Assembly: GCF_000759345.1 (NCBI RefSeq)
Contig: NZ_JPZL01000002.1
Location: forward strand, 620,001-684,000
Direction of reading: 5' to 3'
DNA: 64,000 nucleotides
Origin: Litchfieldella xinjiangensis
Lineage (GTDB): Bacteria; Pseudomonadota; Gammaproteobacteria; Pseudomonadales; Halomonadaceae
The translations under genes were made by a program, and so were the position numbers. The notes beneath the pieces were generated by a model that worked only from the letters and a program-made list of their open reading frames with translations, had not been told where the DNA came from and did not search any database. Below, in pieces: positions 36,808-45,608 of this stretch (positions are counted from its first letter, which is position 1; the number at the start of each line of letters is the position of its first letter).

Positions 36808-39800
36808 TTAGGTGCTCACCAACCGCGCTCGGCTCGTGCCGTTCCCCAGTGGTTCCACCTGGATCTGCACCGGGATGCGTTCGTGCATTTCCTGAACGTG
36901 TGAAATTACCCCGACACGACGGCCCAGGGCCTGCAGGCCATCCAGCGCTTCCATGGCCAGCGCCAACGACTGCGGATCCAGGCTACCGAAACCTTCATCG
37001 ATGAATAGCGACTCGATGGCCAGCTCGCCGGAGGCCATGGAGGCCAGGCCTAGGGCCAGGGCCAGCGAGACGAGGAAGGTCTCGCCGCCCGAAAGCGAGT
37101 GCACCGAGCGCCGCTCGTCGCCCATGTCGTGGTCCACCACCAGCAGGCCTAACGGCGTGCCGCCCCGCGCCAGCCGATAACGTCGGCTGAGCCCGGCCAG
37201 GTGGACATTGGCGTGTTCCAACAGTTGCTCCAGGTTGTAGGCTTGGGCGATACGCCGGAACAGCTTGCCGTCGGCGGAACCGATCAGCTCGCTGATCCGG
37301 CCCCAGCGCACGTATTCGGCCTGAGCCGCTTCCAGCTCGGCCTGGCCCGCTTGCTGGCGTTGTCGGCGCCGGTCGTCGTCGCGCAGGGCATGAACGGCCT
37401 CGTCTCGGGCCTGTTGAACCCCCTTGAGCCGTAGCGCGAGCGCTTCGCGTTCATTGGCCAGAGCGTCGCGGCGGCCGGCAATCCTGGCATCGATAGCCTC
37501 ATTCAGTAGGGCATCGTCGCCTTGTGTATCGTCGGTCAAGCCCTGTTCGCGGCGATGCTCGGCCAAGGCGTGGCGGCGCTCGGCGAGGCTGGCCTCGGCC
37601 CGTTGGCGGGCTTCGTCGGCCATGGTTAGTTCGCGCTCTTCGCGCTCGGCGTCTGCCTCGGGCTGCGCAAGCAGGCGGGTAAGCGTGGCGTCGTCCAGTT
37701 GCGGATGGGCCTGGCGCCAGTCGGCCAGTTCCCGCTCCAGCGTGGCACGCTCTTGAGTCAGTGTCTGGATGCGCTCCGCTTCGTGGCTAAGCTGCTGGTT
37801 CAGGCGCGCTTGCTCGCGTTCGGCGTCATGGCAGCGCTGTATGGCCTGGGCATGCTGTTGGCGAGCGGCCTCCTGACGTGCATCCAATGCCTGCTGCCAA
37901 GCATCGGCCGAATCATACCCGCCGAGCAGTGCCTGGAGCGTATTGGCCACGTCGTCGCGTTGCTGGCGCAGGGGAGGGAGCCGCTCGGCGAGTCTGGACC
38001 GTTCCTCGTCGAGGGCGATCCGCCGGGTTTCAAGCTGGGTGAGGCCCAGTTCGCCTTGGTGCAGGGCCTCTTCGAGCGGGGCCAGCTCGGCCTCGGCCCG
38101 GGCCAGCGCTTGCAGGGTGGCTTCGTGCTGCTTACGGGCGGCGTCACTGTGTTGCTGCTGATGGGCGAGCCAGGCGTCGCGCTCGTCGGCATGGATGGCC
38201 CCCAGTTCCGCGTGAAGCGGATGGTGAGTCAATGCCTGGTTGGCTTGGGCCAGGCGCGCCTCGGCCTCCTGTCGCTCCTGCTGGAAGCGGGCGATAGCTG
38301 CCTTGAGGGCGCGATACTCGCCTTCGAGATCGTCGCGCACGCGCTGGGCCTGTTCCCAGGCCTGTCGAGCCTCGGCCAGCTGGGCATCTTCCTGCGCTTG
38401 TTGCGCGGCGAGCTGGGCCGCTTCTGGCGTTACGGGCGGTGTGTGGCGGTAGGGATGCTCCAGCCCGCCACACACCGGACAGGGCTCGCCTTCCTGCAGG
38501 GTCTCGCGTAGGTGCGCCACGCTCTCGCTGCGCGCGGCGCGGTTGCGCTCGATGAAATCGCGCAGGCGGGTGTAATGACGCGCTTGCTCGTCGAGCTGCT
38601 GTCGGGCCGTCTTGCCCTGGGCAAGGAGTTGTGCCTGGCGCGTCTCATCGTCACCCAGTTGTTTATCCAACCGTTGCCGGGATTGTTCGGCGCGGCAGGC
38701 TTCCTGCCAGGCCGTGGCCAACGTGCTCAAGGACAGACTACGACGCGCGGCCTGGTCGTGGGCGTGCTGGGCTGCCTGGCGTGCGCTGTCTATCCGCTCA
38801 TGTTGGCCCATGTACTGGTGAAGGGTGGCCTGCCATTCGTCGCGCTGCTGCTTTTGTGCATGTTGTGTGGCTTCGGCCTGTCGTCGCTGCTCAGTCAGTC
38901 GCTCAGCCTGTTGTTCAAGCGTGCTGTGCTGCGAGGCTAGATCGTTCAGCTGTCGTTCGAGGGTGGCCAACGTCTGGGACTGTTCCCGGGCCTGGCGCAA
39001 GGCGGGTTCGGCACGCTGGCGAGCCTGGGCGGCGTCTTCAAGTCGTTGCGCGGCTTGATCCCGCGCTTGGGCGGCCGCCTGTTGGTCGGTTTGGGCCTGC
39101 TCCAGAGCCTGGCGGGTCTGACGATGGGTCGCTTCCAGGGTAGCGATCTCATCGGGCATCTCAGCCTGGCGCAGCAGACGGTGACGCTTTGGCGCGAGCA
39201 GGCGGCGACATTCCCGGTCGGCCCGAGCATCGGCAAGCGAATGACAGCGCGTTTCGGCATCACGCTGTTGCTGGCGTCCCTCTCGATAGGCCTGGTGAAA
39301 TCGCGCGTCGACAGCATGCCACTGTTGGCGGGCTTCCAGTTGCTTGTCCTGCTGTTGCAAGCCGGATAGCTCACCCTCGACTTGCTCGGCGTTGTGCTCC
39401 AGGGTGGCTCGCGTCTCGGCATCGGCAGGCAGATCATCGGCGAGACGGGTCTGCAGGGCCTCGACACGCTTTTTTGCCTGGCTGGCGCGGCGATAGGCGG
39501 CCATGGAAATCTGTGAATACTCGGCCGTGCCGGTCAGGCGTTCGAGCAGGTCGCTACGCTCGTTGTCGTCGGCCTTGAGAAAGGCGGCGAATTCACTTTG
39601 TGCCAGCAGCACGGCCCGGGTGAACTGATCGAAGGTCAGCCCCAGGCGCTGTGGAAGCAACTCAGCGAATTCACGCTTCTGGTTGGTGAGTAGCCGGTCG
39701 TCCTCGATGTCGGTGAGCGATTGCTCCACGGCCTGCAGCCGACCGCTGGCCTTCTCGCGGGCACGCCGCACCGCCCAGCGTGCCCGATAACGCCGTCCGT

Positions 39801-40113
39801 CGCGGCCCAGGAAATCGACTTCGGCATAACCTTGCGACGTCCCGCGCCGCAGCAGCGTGCGCGGATCGGCGGTGCTCACCGTCTCGCCTTCCACGTCGGG
39901 CAGCGGAGCATCGCGAGCGGGCGCCTGGCGAAGTCGGGGCGTGTTGCCATAAAGCGCCAGGCACAGGGCATCGAGCAGGGTGCTCTTGCCGGCGCCGGTG
40001 GGGCCGGTGATGGCGAACAGGCCGGCCTCGCTGAGCGGCGGTACGGTGAAATCCAGCGTGAGCGGACCGGGCAGTGAAGCCAGGTTGGCCAGGCGCAGCG
40101 CAAGGATCCTCAT
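36808..40113 (-). CDS. sbcC: Exonuclease subunit SbcC (Rad50-like ATPase)
   Basis: This 1101-residue SMC-like protein pairs with SbcD to cut hairpins and blocked DNA ends. The N-terminal Walker A is GPTGAGKSTLLDALCLALYG near residue 38. Two very long glutamine-, alanine- and arginine-rich coiled coils flank the zinc hook EPCPVCGGLEHP at about residue 530. The C-terminal ABC signature LSGGETFLVSLALALG and Walker B LFIDEGFGSLD close the split ATPase. It is slightly longer than E. coli SbcC (1048). Its start overlaps the sbcD stop by four bases, the usual sbcDC arrangement. Confidence 0.95.
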   Translation of the reverse strand: MRILALRLANLASLPGPLTLDFTVPPLSEAGLFAITGPTGAGKSTLLDALCLALYGNTPRLRQAPARDAPLPDVEGETVSTADPRTLLRRGTSQGYAEVDFLGRDGRRYRARWAVRRAREKASGRLQAVEQSLTDIEDDRLLTNQKREFAELLPQRLGLTFDQFTRAVLLAQSEFAAFLKADDNERSDLLERLTGTAEYSQISMAAYRRASQAKKRVEALQTRLADDLPADAETRATLEHNAEQVEGELSGLQQQDKQLEARQQWHAVDARFHQAYREGRQQQRDAETRCHSLADARADRECRRLLAPKRHRLLRQAEMPDEIATLEATHRQTRQALEQAQTDQQAAAQARDQAAQRLEDAAQARQRAEPALRQAREQSQTLATLERQLNDLASQHSTLEQQAERLTEQRRQAEATQHAQKQQRDEWQATLHQYMGQHERIDSARQAAQHAHDQAARRSLSLSTLATAWQEACRAEQSRQRLDKQLGDDETRQAQLLAQGKTARQQLDEQARHYTRLRDFIERNRAARSESVAHLRETLQEGEPCPVCGGLEHPYRHTPPVTPEAAQLAAQQAQEDAQLAEARQAWEQAQRVRDDLEGEYRALKAAIARFQQERQEAEARLAQANQALTHHPLHAELGAIHADERDAWLAHQQQHSDAARKQHEATLQALARAEAELAPLEEALHQGELGLTQLETRRIALDEERSRLAERLPPLRQQRDDVANTLQALLGGYDSADAWQQALDARQEAARQQHAQAIQRCHDAEREQARLNQQLSHEAERIQTLTQERATLERELADWRQAHPQLDDATLTRLLAQPEADAEREERELTMADEARQRAEASLAERRHALAEHRREQGLTDDTQGDDALLNEAIDARIAGRRDALANEREALALRLKGVQQARDEAVHALRDDDRRRQRQQAGQAELEAAQAEYVRWGRISELIGSADGKLFRRIAQAYNLEQLLEHANVHLAGLSRRYRLARGGTPLGLLVVDHDMGDERRSVHSLSGGETFLVSLALALGLASMASGELAIESLFIDEGFGSLDPQSLALAMEALDGLQALGRRVGVISHVQEMHERIPVQIQVEPLGNGTSRARLVST

Positions 40114-41399
40114 GGGCGCGACCCTCCCGACGGCTGTTCTTCCGAGCCGTCATCGAGCACGTCCTGAAGCAGCCGGTCGAAATCGGTCATTACCTCGGGT
40201 TCGGGGGCGTACCCCCACCGTTCCTGCCAGGTGAGCTCGAACAGGCGGCGCGGTCCCAGTGTATCCAGTTCGACCCGCGCCGGTGCATTGTCGTGTTGAA
40301 TCTCGGGCAAGCGACGCACCAGGCGCAGCAGGCGAAGGGCCTTGCCCTCCATCGCCGCCTCGATCTGGGCGCGCAGGTCGGGCACCGGGGCGGCCAGCAC
40401 GACGCGCACTTCCAACCAGGGCCACTGCTCGCGAGGGCGCTCCGGGTCGTGGGGAAGCGATTCGAGTTCAGCCACGACCTCGTCGAGGGGGCCGGGGCCG
40501 ATACGATGCATGGCGACGGGGCGTGGTACGGGAATCGCTTCCACACCCGTCAGCGCTTCGCCGTCTAGCGAGACTTCCACGACCTGATGGGGATAGGCCG
40601 TTTCGCTGAAATCCAACGGCAGGGGGCTGCCGCTGTAGCGGATACGCGACTCGCCGACCTGTTGCGCGCGGTGCAGATGGCCCAGCGCCACATAGGCGAT
40701 GTCGTCAGGAAACAGGGCGGCGGAGATCGACTCCTCTCCGCCGATGACGATGGGCCGCTCGCTGGCCTCGGAGACGGCCGCACCGTGCAGGTGCGCGTGG
40801 CTCATGGCCACCAGCGCCTGGCCGGGATGGCGGCGCGCGCGCGCGGTGTCGATGAGTTGTTCGTGAACCCGCGAAATACCGCCGACGTAGTCATTGCTGG
40901 GCAGGGCGTCATCCATCCGTTCAACGTTACGGCCGAGGCCGTGACCGGTCACCTCGGCGGGGCGCAGGAAGGGCAGTGCCAGACACCAGGCCTGGGTATC
41001 GCCGGAGGCATCGGTGAGGGGGACCAGCAAGCGCTCGGCATCGAGGCGGCCATCGTCGAGCCAGTTCACCCGGCCCAGGGCATGGGTGCGCAGGCGGCGC
41101 ATCAACGGGGCCGGCAACTCGATACGATTGCCACTGTCGTGGTTACCGGCAATCAGAACGATGTCCAGGGCCGGCAGGCGCTCGTGGGCCGTCACGATGA
41201 AATCGTAGAGCAGCTCCTGGGCACGCAGTGAAGGATTGACCACATCGAAAATGTCGCCGGCTACCAGCAGGGCGTCAGCCTGGCGGTCGACGAGGGCATC
41301 GAGCAGCCAGTCGAGGAAGGCGCGATGCTCGGCATGACGCTCCTGGCCGTGGAAGGTCTGGCCCAGGTGCCAGTCGGCGGTGTGAATCAGCTTGAGCAC
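40110..41399 (-). CDS. sbcD: Exonuclease subunit SbcD (Mre11-like nuclease)
   Basis: This 429-residue manganese-dependent nuclease has all calcineurin-like phosphoesterase motifs: HTADWHLGQ at the N-terminus, VAGDIFD, IAGNHDSG, MSHAHLHG and LGHLHRAQ. The C-terminal third is the capping and SbcC-binding region. E. coli SbcD is about 400 residues. It is the first gene of the sbcD-sbcC operon, divergent from nfi across a 122-base region. Together with nfi and ada it makes this part of the window a DNA-repair neighbourhood. Confidence 0.95.
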   Translation of the reverse strand: MLKLIHTADWHLGQTFHGQERHAEHRAFLDWLLDALVDRQADALLVAGDIFDVVNPSLRAQELLYDFIVTAHERLPALDIVLIAGNHDSGNRIELPAPLMRRLRTHALGRVNWLDDGRLDAERLLVPLTDASGDTQAWCLALPFLRPAEVTGHGLGRNVERMDDALPSNDYVGGISRVHEQLIDTARARRHPGQALVAMSHAHLHGAAVSEASERPIVIGGEESISAALFPDDIAYVALGHLHRAQQVGESRIRYSGSPLPLDFSETAYPHQVVEVSLDGEALTGVEAIPVPRPVAMHRIGPGPLDEVVAELESLPHDPERPREQWPWLEVRVVLAAPVPDLRAQIEAAMEGKALRLLRLVRRLPEIQHDNAPARVELDTLGPRRLFELTWQERWGYAPEPEVMTDFDRLLQDVLDDGSEEQPSGGSRP

Positions 41400-41521
41400 A
41401 ATATCACTCGTGGTTGGATCTGCGTCGATGATACACGATCCCGAGGTGGGCCCGGGTTGGGAGGAGCGCTCTCCTGTGCCTAGACTGGAGCCAGCCGATT
41501 ACCTACGCAAGGATGCCGAAT

Positions 41522-42217
41522 ATGGACAAGACGCCACTAACGCCACTACACGAATGGACACCGACGCCGGACAAGGCGATAGCCCTGCAGCGCGAGCTGG
41601 CGCCCCGCGTCGAGCGGGAGGATCGCATCGGTGAGGTGAATCTGATCGCCGGGGTGGATATCGGCTTCGAGCAGGAAGGTGCCATCACCCGTGCCGCGGT
41701 CGTGCTGCTCGACTGGCCTTCGCTCACGCTCGTCGATCACGTCATCTATCGTGAGCCCACCCGCATGCCCTATATCCCCGGGCTGCTGTCGTTCCGTGAA
41801 ATCCCCGCGGCCCTGGAGGCATTCAACAAGCTCTCGGCCACCCCGGACCTGGTCATGGTCGATGGCCAGGGCATCGCTCACCCGCGGCGCCTGGGTGTGG
41901 CTTCTCACCTCGGCTTGTGGCTCGACCTGCCGACCATCGGTGTGGCCAAGTCAATCCTGTGTGGTCGTCACGACGAGGTGCCCGAGCAGCGCGGCGGTTG
42001 GACGCCCTTGAGCCACCGTGGCGAGGTGATCGGTGCAGCGCTGCGCAGCCGCGAGAAGGTCAAGCCGATTTTTATCTCGTCCGGCCATCGTGTGAGCCTT
42101 GAAACCTCGCTGGACTGGGTCGTGCGCTGTCTTGGCCGCACAAAGTTGCCCGAGCCGACGCGGCTGGCCGATCGACTGGCGTCTCGGCGAGGTGCGATGC
42201 CCGCCGCTTCGAGCTAG
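41522..42217 (+). CDS. nfi: Endonuclease V (deoxyinosine 3' endonuclease)
   Basis: The 231-residue enzyme nicks DNA one base 3' of deaminated adenine (inosine) and starts its repair. Catalytic acids lie in IAGVDIGFE and MVDGQGIAHPRRLGVASHLG, and the wedge motif is YIPGLLSFRE. KPIFISSGHRVSLETS near the C-terminus is also conserved. ATG 41522 is selected because AAGGA lies seven to eight bases upstream; ATG 41513 overlaps that site. It is convergent with the aldo-keto reductase and their stop codons share the bases CTAG. Confidence 0.93.
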   Translation: MDKTPLTPLHEWTPTPDKAIALQRELAPRVEREDRIGEVNLIAGVDIGFEQEGAITRAAVVLLDWPSLTLVDHVIYREPTRMPYIPGLLSFREIPAALEAFNKLSATPDLVMVDGQGIAHPRRLGVASHLGLWLDLPTIGVAKSILCGRHDEVPEQRGGWTPLSHRGEVIGAALRSREKVKPIFISSGHRVSLETSLDWVVRCLGRTKLPEPTRLADRLASRRGAMPAASS

Positions 42218-43104
42218 ACGATATCCAGCGGGACCTTGTGAATGGGAGGCGGAAAGGCGGCATCGAGCCGTGCCAACGCATCGTCATCCAGGCGAATCTC
42301 TAAGGCGCGGGCATTCTGCGAGACATGCTCCCGTTGCACGGCCTTGGGGATCGCGATCACTTCATGCTGGCCAGCGTGAGGTCGGATCGCCCAGGCCAGC
42401 AGCAACTGGGCCGGGGTGATGCCCAGCTCTGCGGCGATATCGAGTACCTCGGGGTGGGACATCAGCTCGTTGCGTAAACGACCGCCCTGGGCGAGCGGGC
42501 AGTAGGCCATCATGGGCAGGCCGCGTTCGTGCAGCCAGGGATATAAGTGGGTCTCGATGCCGCGGGATCCGAGATGGTAGAGCACCTGGTCGGTGACGCA
42601 GGCCGCGCCGCCGGGCTGAGCAAGCAATGCCTGCATGTCGTCGACATCGAAATTCGACACACCGAAGCGGAGAATCTTGCCCTGCTCCTGAAGCCGGGTG
42701 AAGGCTTCCAGGGTCTCTTCAAGGGGTATTTCGCCTGGCCAGTGGAGCAAATACAGGTCGAGATGATCGGTGTCCAGGCGCTTGAGGCTGCGTTCACAGG
42801 CTTCGATGGCGCTTTCGCGCCCCGCATTCCAGGGGTAGACCTTGGATACGAGGAACGCTTGCTCACGGCGGCCTGCCAATGCTTCGCCGACGACGCTTTC
42901 GGCGCCGCCCTCGCCATACATCTCGGCGGTATCGATCAGCGACAAACCCAGTTCCAGGCCTTCCTGCAGTGCCCGGACTTCGTCGCGATGCGGCGCCAGT
43001 CCCTCGCCCATGTACCAGGTGCCCTGGCCGATGGCAGGTACCTCGACGGCGGGATGGTCCCCCTGGGCAGCGAAGCGGACATGGGGAAGGCGGGTGGCTG
43101 GCAT
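42214..43104 (-). CDS. Aldo/keto reductase
   Basis: This 296-residue NADPH-dependent reductase has the aldo-keto reductase barrel. The catalytic tetrad is visible: Asp in LIDTAEMYGEGG together with its Tyr, Lys in FLVSKVYPWN, and His in LYLLHWPGEIPL. FGVSNFDVDDMQ and the cofactor-binding AIPKAVQREHVSQNARAL complete the pattern. The substrate cannot be told; methylglyoxal and 2,5-diketogluconate are common for this branch (YeaE/DkgA-like). It is divergent from the DUF1415 gene and convergent with nfi. Confidence 0.92.
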   Translation of the reverse strand: MPATRLPHVRFAAQGDHPAVEVPAIGQGTWYMGEGLAPHRDEVRALQEGLELGLSLIDTAEMYGEGGAESVVGEALAGRREQAFLVSKVYPWNAGRESAIEACERSLKRLDTDHLDLYLLHWPGEIPLEETLEAFTRLQEQGKILRFGVSNFDVDDMQALLAQPGGAACVTDQVLYHLGSRGIETHLYPWLHERGLPMMAYCPLAQGGRLRNELMSHPEVLDIAAELGITPAQLLLAWAIRPHAGQHEVIAIPKAVQREHVSQNARALEIRLDDDALARLDAAFPPPIHKVPLDIV

Positions 43105-43216
43105 CGAGGGCGCTCCTGGCAGTGGCGGGTTCGTCTAGGCTGGCTCACCCTGGGTGGCTTTGCAACGTCGAGGGCAGCAGCGGTTATACTGGCCTCTTCT
43201 CGCCGTGAGTATTGTC

Positions 43217-43777
43217 ATGAGTCCATCCGAACAGGTTATCGCCGCCACCCGTGAGTGGGTCTCATCGTTCGTCGTCGGGCACAACATCTGCCCCTTCGCC
43301 GGTCGTGAGGTGCGCCGCGAGACGATACGCTATACCAGCGTCACGGCTGAAGAATGGGAGCCGCTGCTTGCGGCCCTGCTCGATGAATGCCGACGTCTCG
43401 ACAACGAGGCGGATATCGCCACGACGTTACTGATCGTCGAGTCAGGGCTGGAAGACTTCGAGACCTACCTCGACCTGCTGGCCGTGGCCGAGGCGTTGCT
43501 GGTCGATCAGGGCTACGAGGGGATCTACCAACTGGCAAGTTTTCACCCCGAGTACCGGTTCGCTGGCGCCCCCGACGATGATCCCGCCAACTACACCAAT
43601 CGCTCGCCCTGGCCCATGCTGCATCTGCTGCGCGAGGCCGAACTCGAACAGGTGCTGATCCAGTACCCTGACCCCGAGGCCATACCCGAGCGCAATATTC
43701 TGGCCTTGCAAGCGATGGGCGAGGCGCCATTACGCAAGCGCCTGGCGTCACTGCGTCACCCTGAATCGAATGCCTGA
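43217..43777 (+). CDS. DUF1415 domain-containing protein
   Basis: This 186-residue protein belongs to the DUF1415 family of unknown function, found in many gammaproteobacteria. The conserved N-terminal WVSSFVVGHNICPFAGREV places one cysteine after an NICPF motif. GIYQLASFHPEYRFAGAPDD and YTNRSPWPMLHLLREAE are other conserved blocks, rich in His, Asp and Arg as in an enzyme active site. ATG 43217 agrees with the family N-terminus; a reading from 43154 extends into the promoter region. The peroxidase gene tpx follows after 15 bases, so it may be co-transcribed with antioxidant functions. No function should be inferred beyond that. Confidence 0.85.
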   Translation: MSPSEQVIAATREWVSSFVVGHNICPFAGREVRRETIRYTSVTAEEWEPLLAALLDECRRLDNEADIATTLLIVESGLEDFETYLDLLAVAEALLVDQGYEGIYQLASFHPEYRFAGAPDDDPANYTNRSPWPMLHLLREAELEQVLIQYPDPEAIPERNILALQAMGEAPLRKRLASLRHPESNA

Positions 43778-43792
43778 ACGAAGGAGAGCACT

Positions 43793-44302
43793 ATGTCACA
43801 TGTCACCCGCGCAGGCGTTCCCGTCGAGGTCGAGGGGGAGTTTCCGACGGTCGGCCAAGCAGCGCCAGCGCTGTGCCTGACCAATGCAGACATGCAGGAT
43901 GTCACGCTGGCCGATTTTCCCGGCCAGCGAAAAGTCCTGAACATACTCCCGAGCGTCGATACGCCGACCTGCGCTGCGTCCACGCGCAAGTTCAATGAAC
44001 TGGCCTCGACGCTCGACGACACAGTAGTACTGATCGTTTCGGCCGACCTGCCTTTCGCGGCCAAGCGTTTCTGCGGTGCGGAGGGCCTCGATAACGTAAT
44101 GACGCTGTCGACCTTCCGGCACCCCGAATTTCACCGCGACTATGGGGTGGCGCTGGCCAGCGGGCCGCTCAGCGGGCTCACCGCACGTGCCGTGGTGGTA
44201 CTCGACGCACAGGATCGTGTGGTCCACGCCCAGCTCGTTCTCGAAATCAAGCAAGAACCCGACTATAACGCCGCCATGGCTGCCTTGAATCAAGAGGCCT
44301 GA
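43793..44302 (+). CDS. tpx: Thiol peroxidase Tpx
   Basis: This 169-residue atypical two-cysteine peroxiredoxin reduces peroxides using thioredoxin. The peroxidatic Cys60 is in [12 protein letters not shown] and the resolving Cys94 in [11 protein letters not shown], the same spacing as in E. coli Tpx. The arginine in [20 protein letters not shown] completes the active site. AAGGAGAG precedes the ATG. It follows DUF1415 closely, and an osmC-like gene lies about 110 bases downstream. Confidence 0.96.
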   Translation: MSHVTRAGVPVEVEGEFPTVGQAAPALCLTNADMQDVTLADFPGQRKVLNILPSVDTPTCAASTRKFNELASTLDDTVVLIVSADLPFAAKRFCGAEGLDNVMTLSTFRHPEFHRDYGVALASGPLSGLTARAVVVLDAQDRVVHAQLVLEIKQEPDYNAAMAALNQEA

Positions 44303-44353
44303 AATAGCCTGCGTTCTCATTCGGCGTGAAGCACGTCAGGCTTCTACACTGTA

Positions 44354-44394
44354 CGTGCAATCTCGTGTGGCCCCGTTCGGGCCACAACTGCACG
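44354..44394 (+). promoter_or_regulatory. Structured leader upstream of osmC
   Basis: An outer stem CGTGCA (44354-44359) pairs with TGCACG (44389-44394). It encloses a perfect inner hairpin of GTGGCCC, five bases, GGGCCAC (44367-44385). There is no T tract, so it is not a normal terminator of tpx. It ends only a few bases before the AAAAGGAG ribosome site of osmC and could affect translation or mark the tpx transcript end. Confidence 0.55.
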
Positions 44395-44411
44395 CGCAAA
44401 AGGAGCTATGC

Positions 44412-44843
44412 ATGAGCATCAAGAAGACCGGATCCGCCGAATGGCAGGGTAGCCTGAAAGAGGGTAAAGGCACGGTGTCGACCGAGAGCGGCGCGCTCAA
44501 GGACAACCCGTACGGTTTCAAGCAGCGCTTTGAAGGCCAGCCGGGTACCAACCCGGAAGAGTTGATCGGCGCGGCCCATGCCAGTTGTTACTCCATGGCC
44601 CTGTCGATGATTCTGGGCCAGGAAAATCTGGAAGCTCAGAGTATCCGTACCGAGGCCACCGTGACACTGGATCAGGATGACAGCGGTTTCACCATCAGCA
44701 AGATCCATCTCGATACCACAGTGAAGCTCCCCGGTGCCGACAAGGCCACCTTCGAGGAGTGTGCCAACAAGGCCAAGGATGGGTGCCCGGTATCCAAGCT
44801 GTTCAAGGCCGAGATCACGCTGGACGCCAAACTCGAGAACTGA
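44412..44843 (+). CDS. osmC: OsmC family organic hydroperoxide reductase
   Basis: The 143-residue protein is an OsmC-type peroxiredoxin that reduces organic hydroperoxides. Its two catalytic cysteines are Cys59 in GAAHASCYSMAL and Cys125 in KDGCPVSKLF. NPEELIGAAHASC is the OsmC subgroup pattern rather than Ohr. The start at 44412 follows AAAAGGAGCT and gives the usual family length. It is downstream of tpx but probably has its own leader and is followed by a terminator. Confidence 0.94.
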   Translation: MSIKKTGSAEWQGSLKEGKGTVSTESGALKDNPYGFKQRFEGQPGTNPEELIGAAHASCYSMALSMILGQENLEAQSIRTEATVTLDQDDSGFTISKIHLDTTVKLPGADKATFEECANKAKDGCPVSKLFKAEITLDAKLEN

Positions 44844-44867
44844 TCCCACAGTTCGACAAGCGAGAAA

Positions 44868-44900
44868 GCGATGGCCTCCTCATCGGGTGGCCGTCGTTTT
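44868..44900 (+). terminator. Terminator of osmC
   Basis: CGATGGCC and GGCCGTCG (44869-44896, one G-T pair) form a stem followed by TTTTGTTCCCTTTT. The site lies 25 bases after the osmC stop and ends at the 3' edge of the convergent amidotransferase gene. Confidence 0.75.
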
Positions 44901-44909
44901 GTTCCCTTT

Positions 44910-45608
44910 TCAGGACCTTTCCATGCTTCCGGCTTGGCGCGTCCGGTGCCGGCAAGCCGCCTTGACCAGGGCACGTACCAGGCGTTGTTGGGGCCGATTG
45001 AAAATCAACCATTCGGGATGCCATTGCACGCCGATCAAAAATTCATGATCCCTCGACTCGATGCCTTGCACCAGGCCGTCACGGTCGCGAGCGACGATCA
45101 TGATGCCCTCGCCGGTCTCCTGGACAGCCTGATGATGCAGGCTGTTGATACGACACCACGACACTGAAAGCAGTCGGTGCAGCTTGCTTCCGGGAACGAT
45201 ATCGACCGTCTTGCGCGGCAGGACCGTACGTCGACGCTTGAGGTCCTGATGCGTGGTGTAGATGTCTCCGTCCAACGTGCCGCCGCGATAGACATTGATC
45301 AGTTGTGCCCCGCGGCAAATCCCCAGTACGGGGCACCCTCGTGGTGTGAAGCGCTCCAGCAGGCTGAGTTCGAGCTCATCGCGTTGGGGGTCGACCCGGA
45401 CATCGAGCTGGACCTCGCCGCCGTAGAGGTGGGCCTCGATGTCGTCGCCGCCGCCAATGATCAGACCGTCCAGCGACTCAGGGACAGGACGAGACGGTGA
45501 CAGGCGCAGCGGACGCCCGCCGTGGCGCCATACTGCAAGCCAATCGAAGAACCAGGCGATGAAACTCTTGCGATCCGATGTGGTGATACCGATCAGGGGG
45601 CGTGTCAT
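44910..45608 (-). CDS. Class I glutamine amidotransferase-like hydrolase (peptidase C26)
   Basis: This 232-residue protein is a peptidase C26 type glutamine amidotransferase or gamma-glutamyl hydrolase. The nucleophile cysteine lies in VLGICRGAQLINV and the catalytic histidine and glutamate in GVQWHPEW. LDGLIIGGGDDIEAHLYGG is the oxyanion strand region. Family members hydrolyse gamma-glutamyl bonds, for example in gamma-glutamyl-GABA. Its start overlaps the stop of the amidoligase gene by four bases, so the two are one translational unit. The pairing is known from comparative genomics of COOH-NH2 ligases; the substrate is unknown. Confidence 0.9.
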   Translation of the reverse strand: MTRPLIGITTSDRKSFIAWFFDWLAVWRHGGRPLRLSPSRPVPESLDGLIIGGGDDIEAHLYGGEVQLDVRVDPQRDELELSLLERFTPRGCPVLGICRGAQLINVYRGGTLDGDIYTTHQDLKRRRTVLPRKTVDIVPGSKLHRLLSVSWCRINSLHHQAVQETGEGIMIVARDRDGLVQGIESRDHEFLIGVQWHPEWLIFNRPQQRLVRALVKAACRHRTRQAGSMERS

